Under the pieces are notes generated by a model. It saw only the letters and a list, made by a program, of their open reading frames with translations. It made no database searches and was not told the origin of the DNA. Positions 7,264 to 7,297 of a stretch of DNA of 7,297 nt are shown one piece after another. How positions within the stretch are numbered: the stretch's first letter is position 1; the number at the start of each line of letters is the position of its first letter. Both the position numbers and the translations under genes were made by a program. This DNA is from an uncultured Bacilli bacterium (GTDB lineage Bacteria; Bacillota_I; Bacilli_A; RF39; UBA660): the NCBI GenBank assembly GCA_944329545.1, contig CALVIK010000044.1, forward strand, positions 1 through 7,297. The letters are read 5' to 3'.

Positions 7264-7297
7264 TAATTGAGTATGATTATTTTGTTTCAGACGTTTT
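7248..7297 (+). other. Out-of-frame continuation of the acyltransferase gene
   Basis: In the third frame, reading from 7251, the sequence encodes VFALIIEYDYFVSDV with no stop up to the window edge. This looks like the hydrophobic helix plus loop that normally follows the first two helices of acyltransferase-3 proteins. Adding a single T to the T5 run at 7252-7256 would join it smoothly to LFLVW of the upstream part. Only 50 bases can be judged, so the continuity is suggestive and not proven. Confidence 0.5.

Noticed and set aside
1..7297. Mycoplasma-like code (TGA as Trp) because of the AT richness
   Set aside because: TGA terminates three genes (1589, 6007, 6480) exactly where homologues end, and Trp is encoded by TGG.

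Overview
The window is very AT-rich with compact, head-to-tail genes, all on the + strand. Genes have SD-type ribosome sites, some GTG/TTG starts, and TGA used as a true stop, with TGG for tryptophan. This fits a low-GC Bacillota (Clostridia or gut Bacilli/Erysipelotrichia-like) using code 11 and argues against a Mycoplasma-type code. The content is the middle of a surface polysaccharide (capsule, exopolysaccharide or wall-glycan) biosynthesis operon. It enters mid-gene on the left and leaves mid-gene on the right.

Layout: 1-657 is the 3' part of a GT14 Core-2/I-branching-type glycosyltransferase. 650-1591 is a GT2 (GT-A fold) glycosyltransferase. 1597-3093 is a polytopic O-antigen ligase/polymerase (Wzy/WaaL-like) protein. 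3083-4561 is a polytopic GtrII-like (GT-C type) glucosyltransferase. 4573-6009 is a second polytopic protein, DUF6056-like, that resembles GT-C enzymes. 6015-6482 and 6479-6958 are a split Alg14/Alg13 (PssD/PssE, EpsE/EpsF-type) glycosyltransferase pair. 6973 to the right edge is the N-terminal part of an acyltransferase-3 family O-acyltransferase whose frame is broken near base 7250.

Inferred joint role: the GT14, GT2 and Alg13/14 enzymes extend a lipid-linked repeat unit on the cytoplasmic face. The Wzy-like protein polymerises or ligates units on the outer face of the membrane. The two GT-C-like proteins may add side sugars from polyprenyl-phosphate donors outside the membrane, and the acyltransferase may O-acetylate the glycan. 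No initiating phosphoglycosyltransferase, Wzx flippase, GtrA/GtrB partner or length regulator is in the window, so these must lie elsewhere.

Genes overlap or are separated by at most 14 bases (6959-6972), with no convincing internal promoter or terminator, so one polycistronic transcript with translational coupling is likely. There is no non-coding stretch of 300 bases, and I saw no RNA gene, mobile element or CRISPR array. I did not find a clearly new system. The most notable points are the tandem of two extracytoplasmic GT-C-like proteins, the unusual Wzy/ligase signature, the ribosome site embedded in the alg14-like gene, and the apparent frameshift in the acyltransferase.
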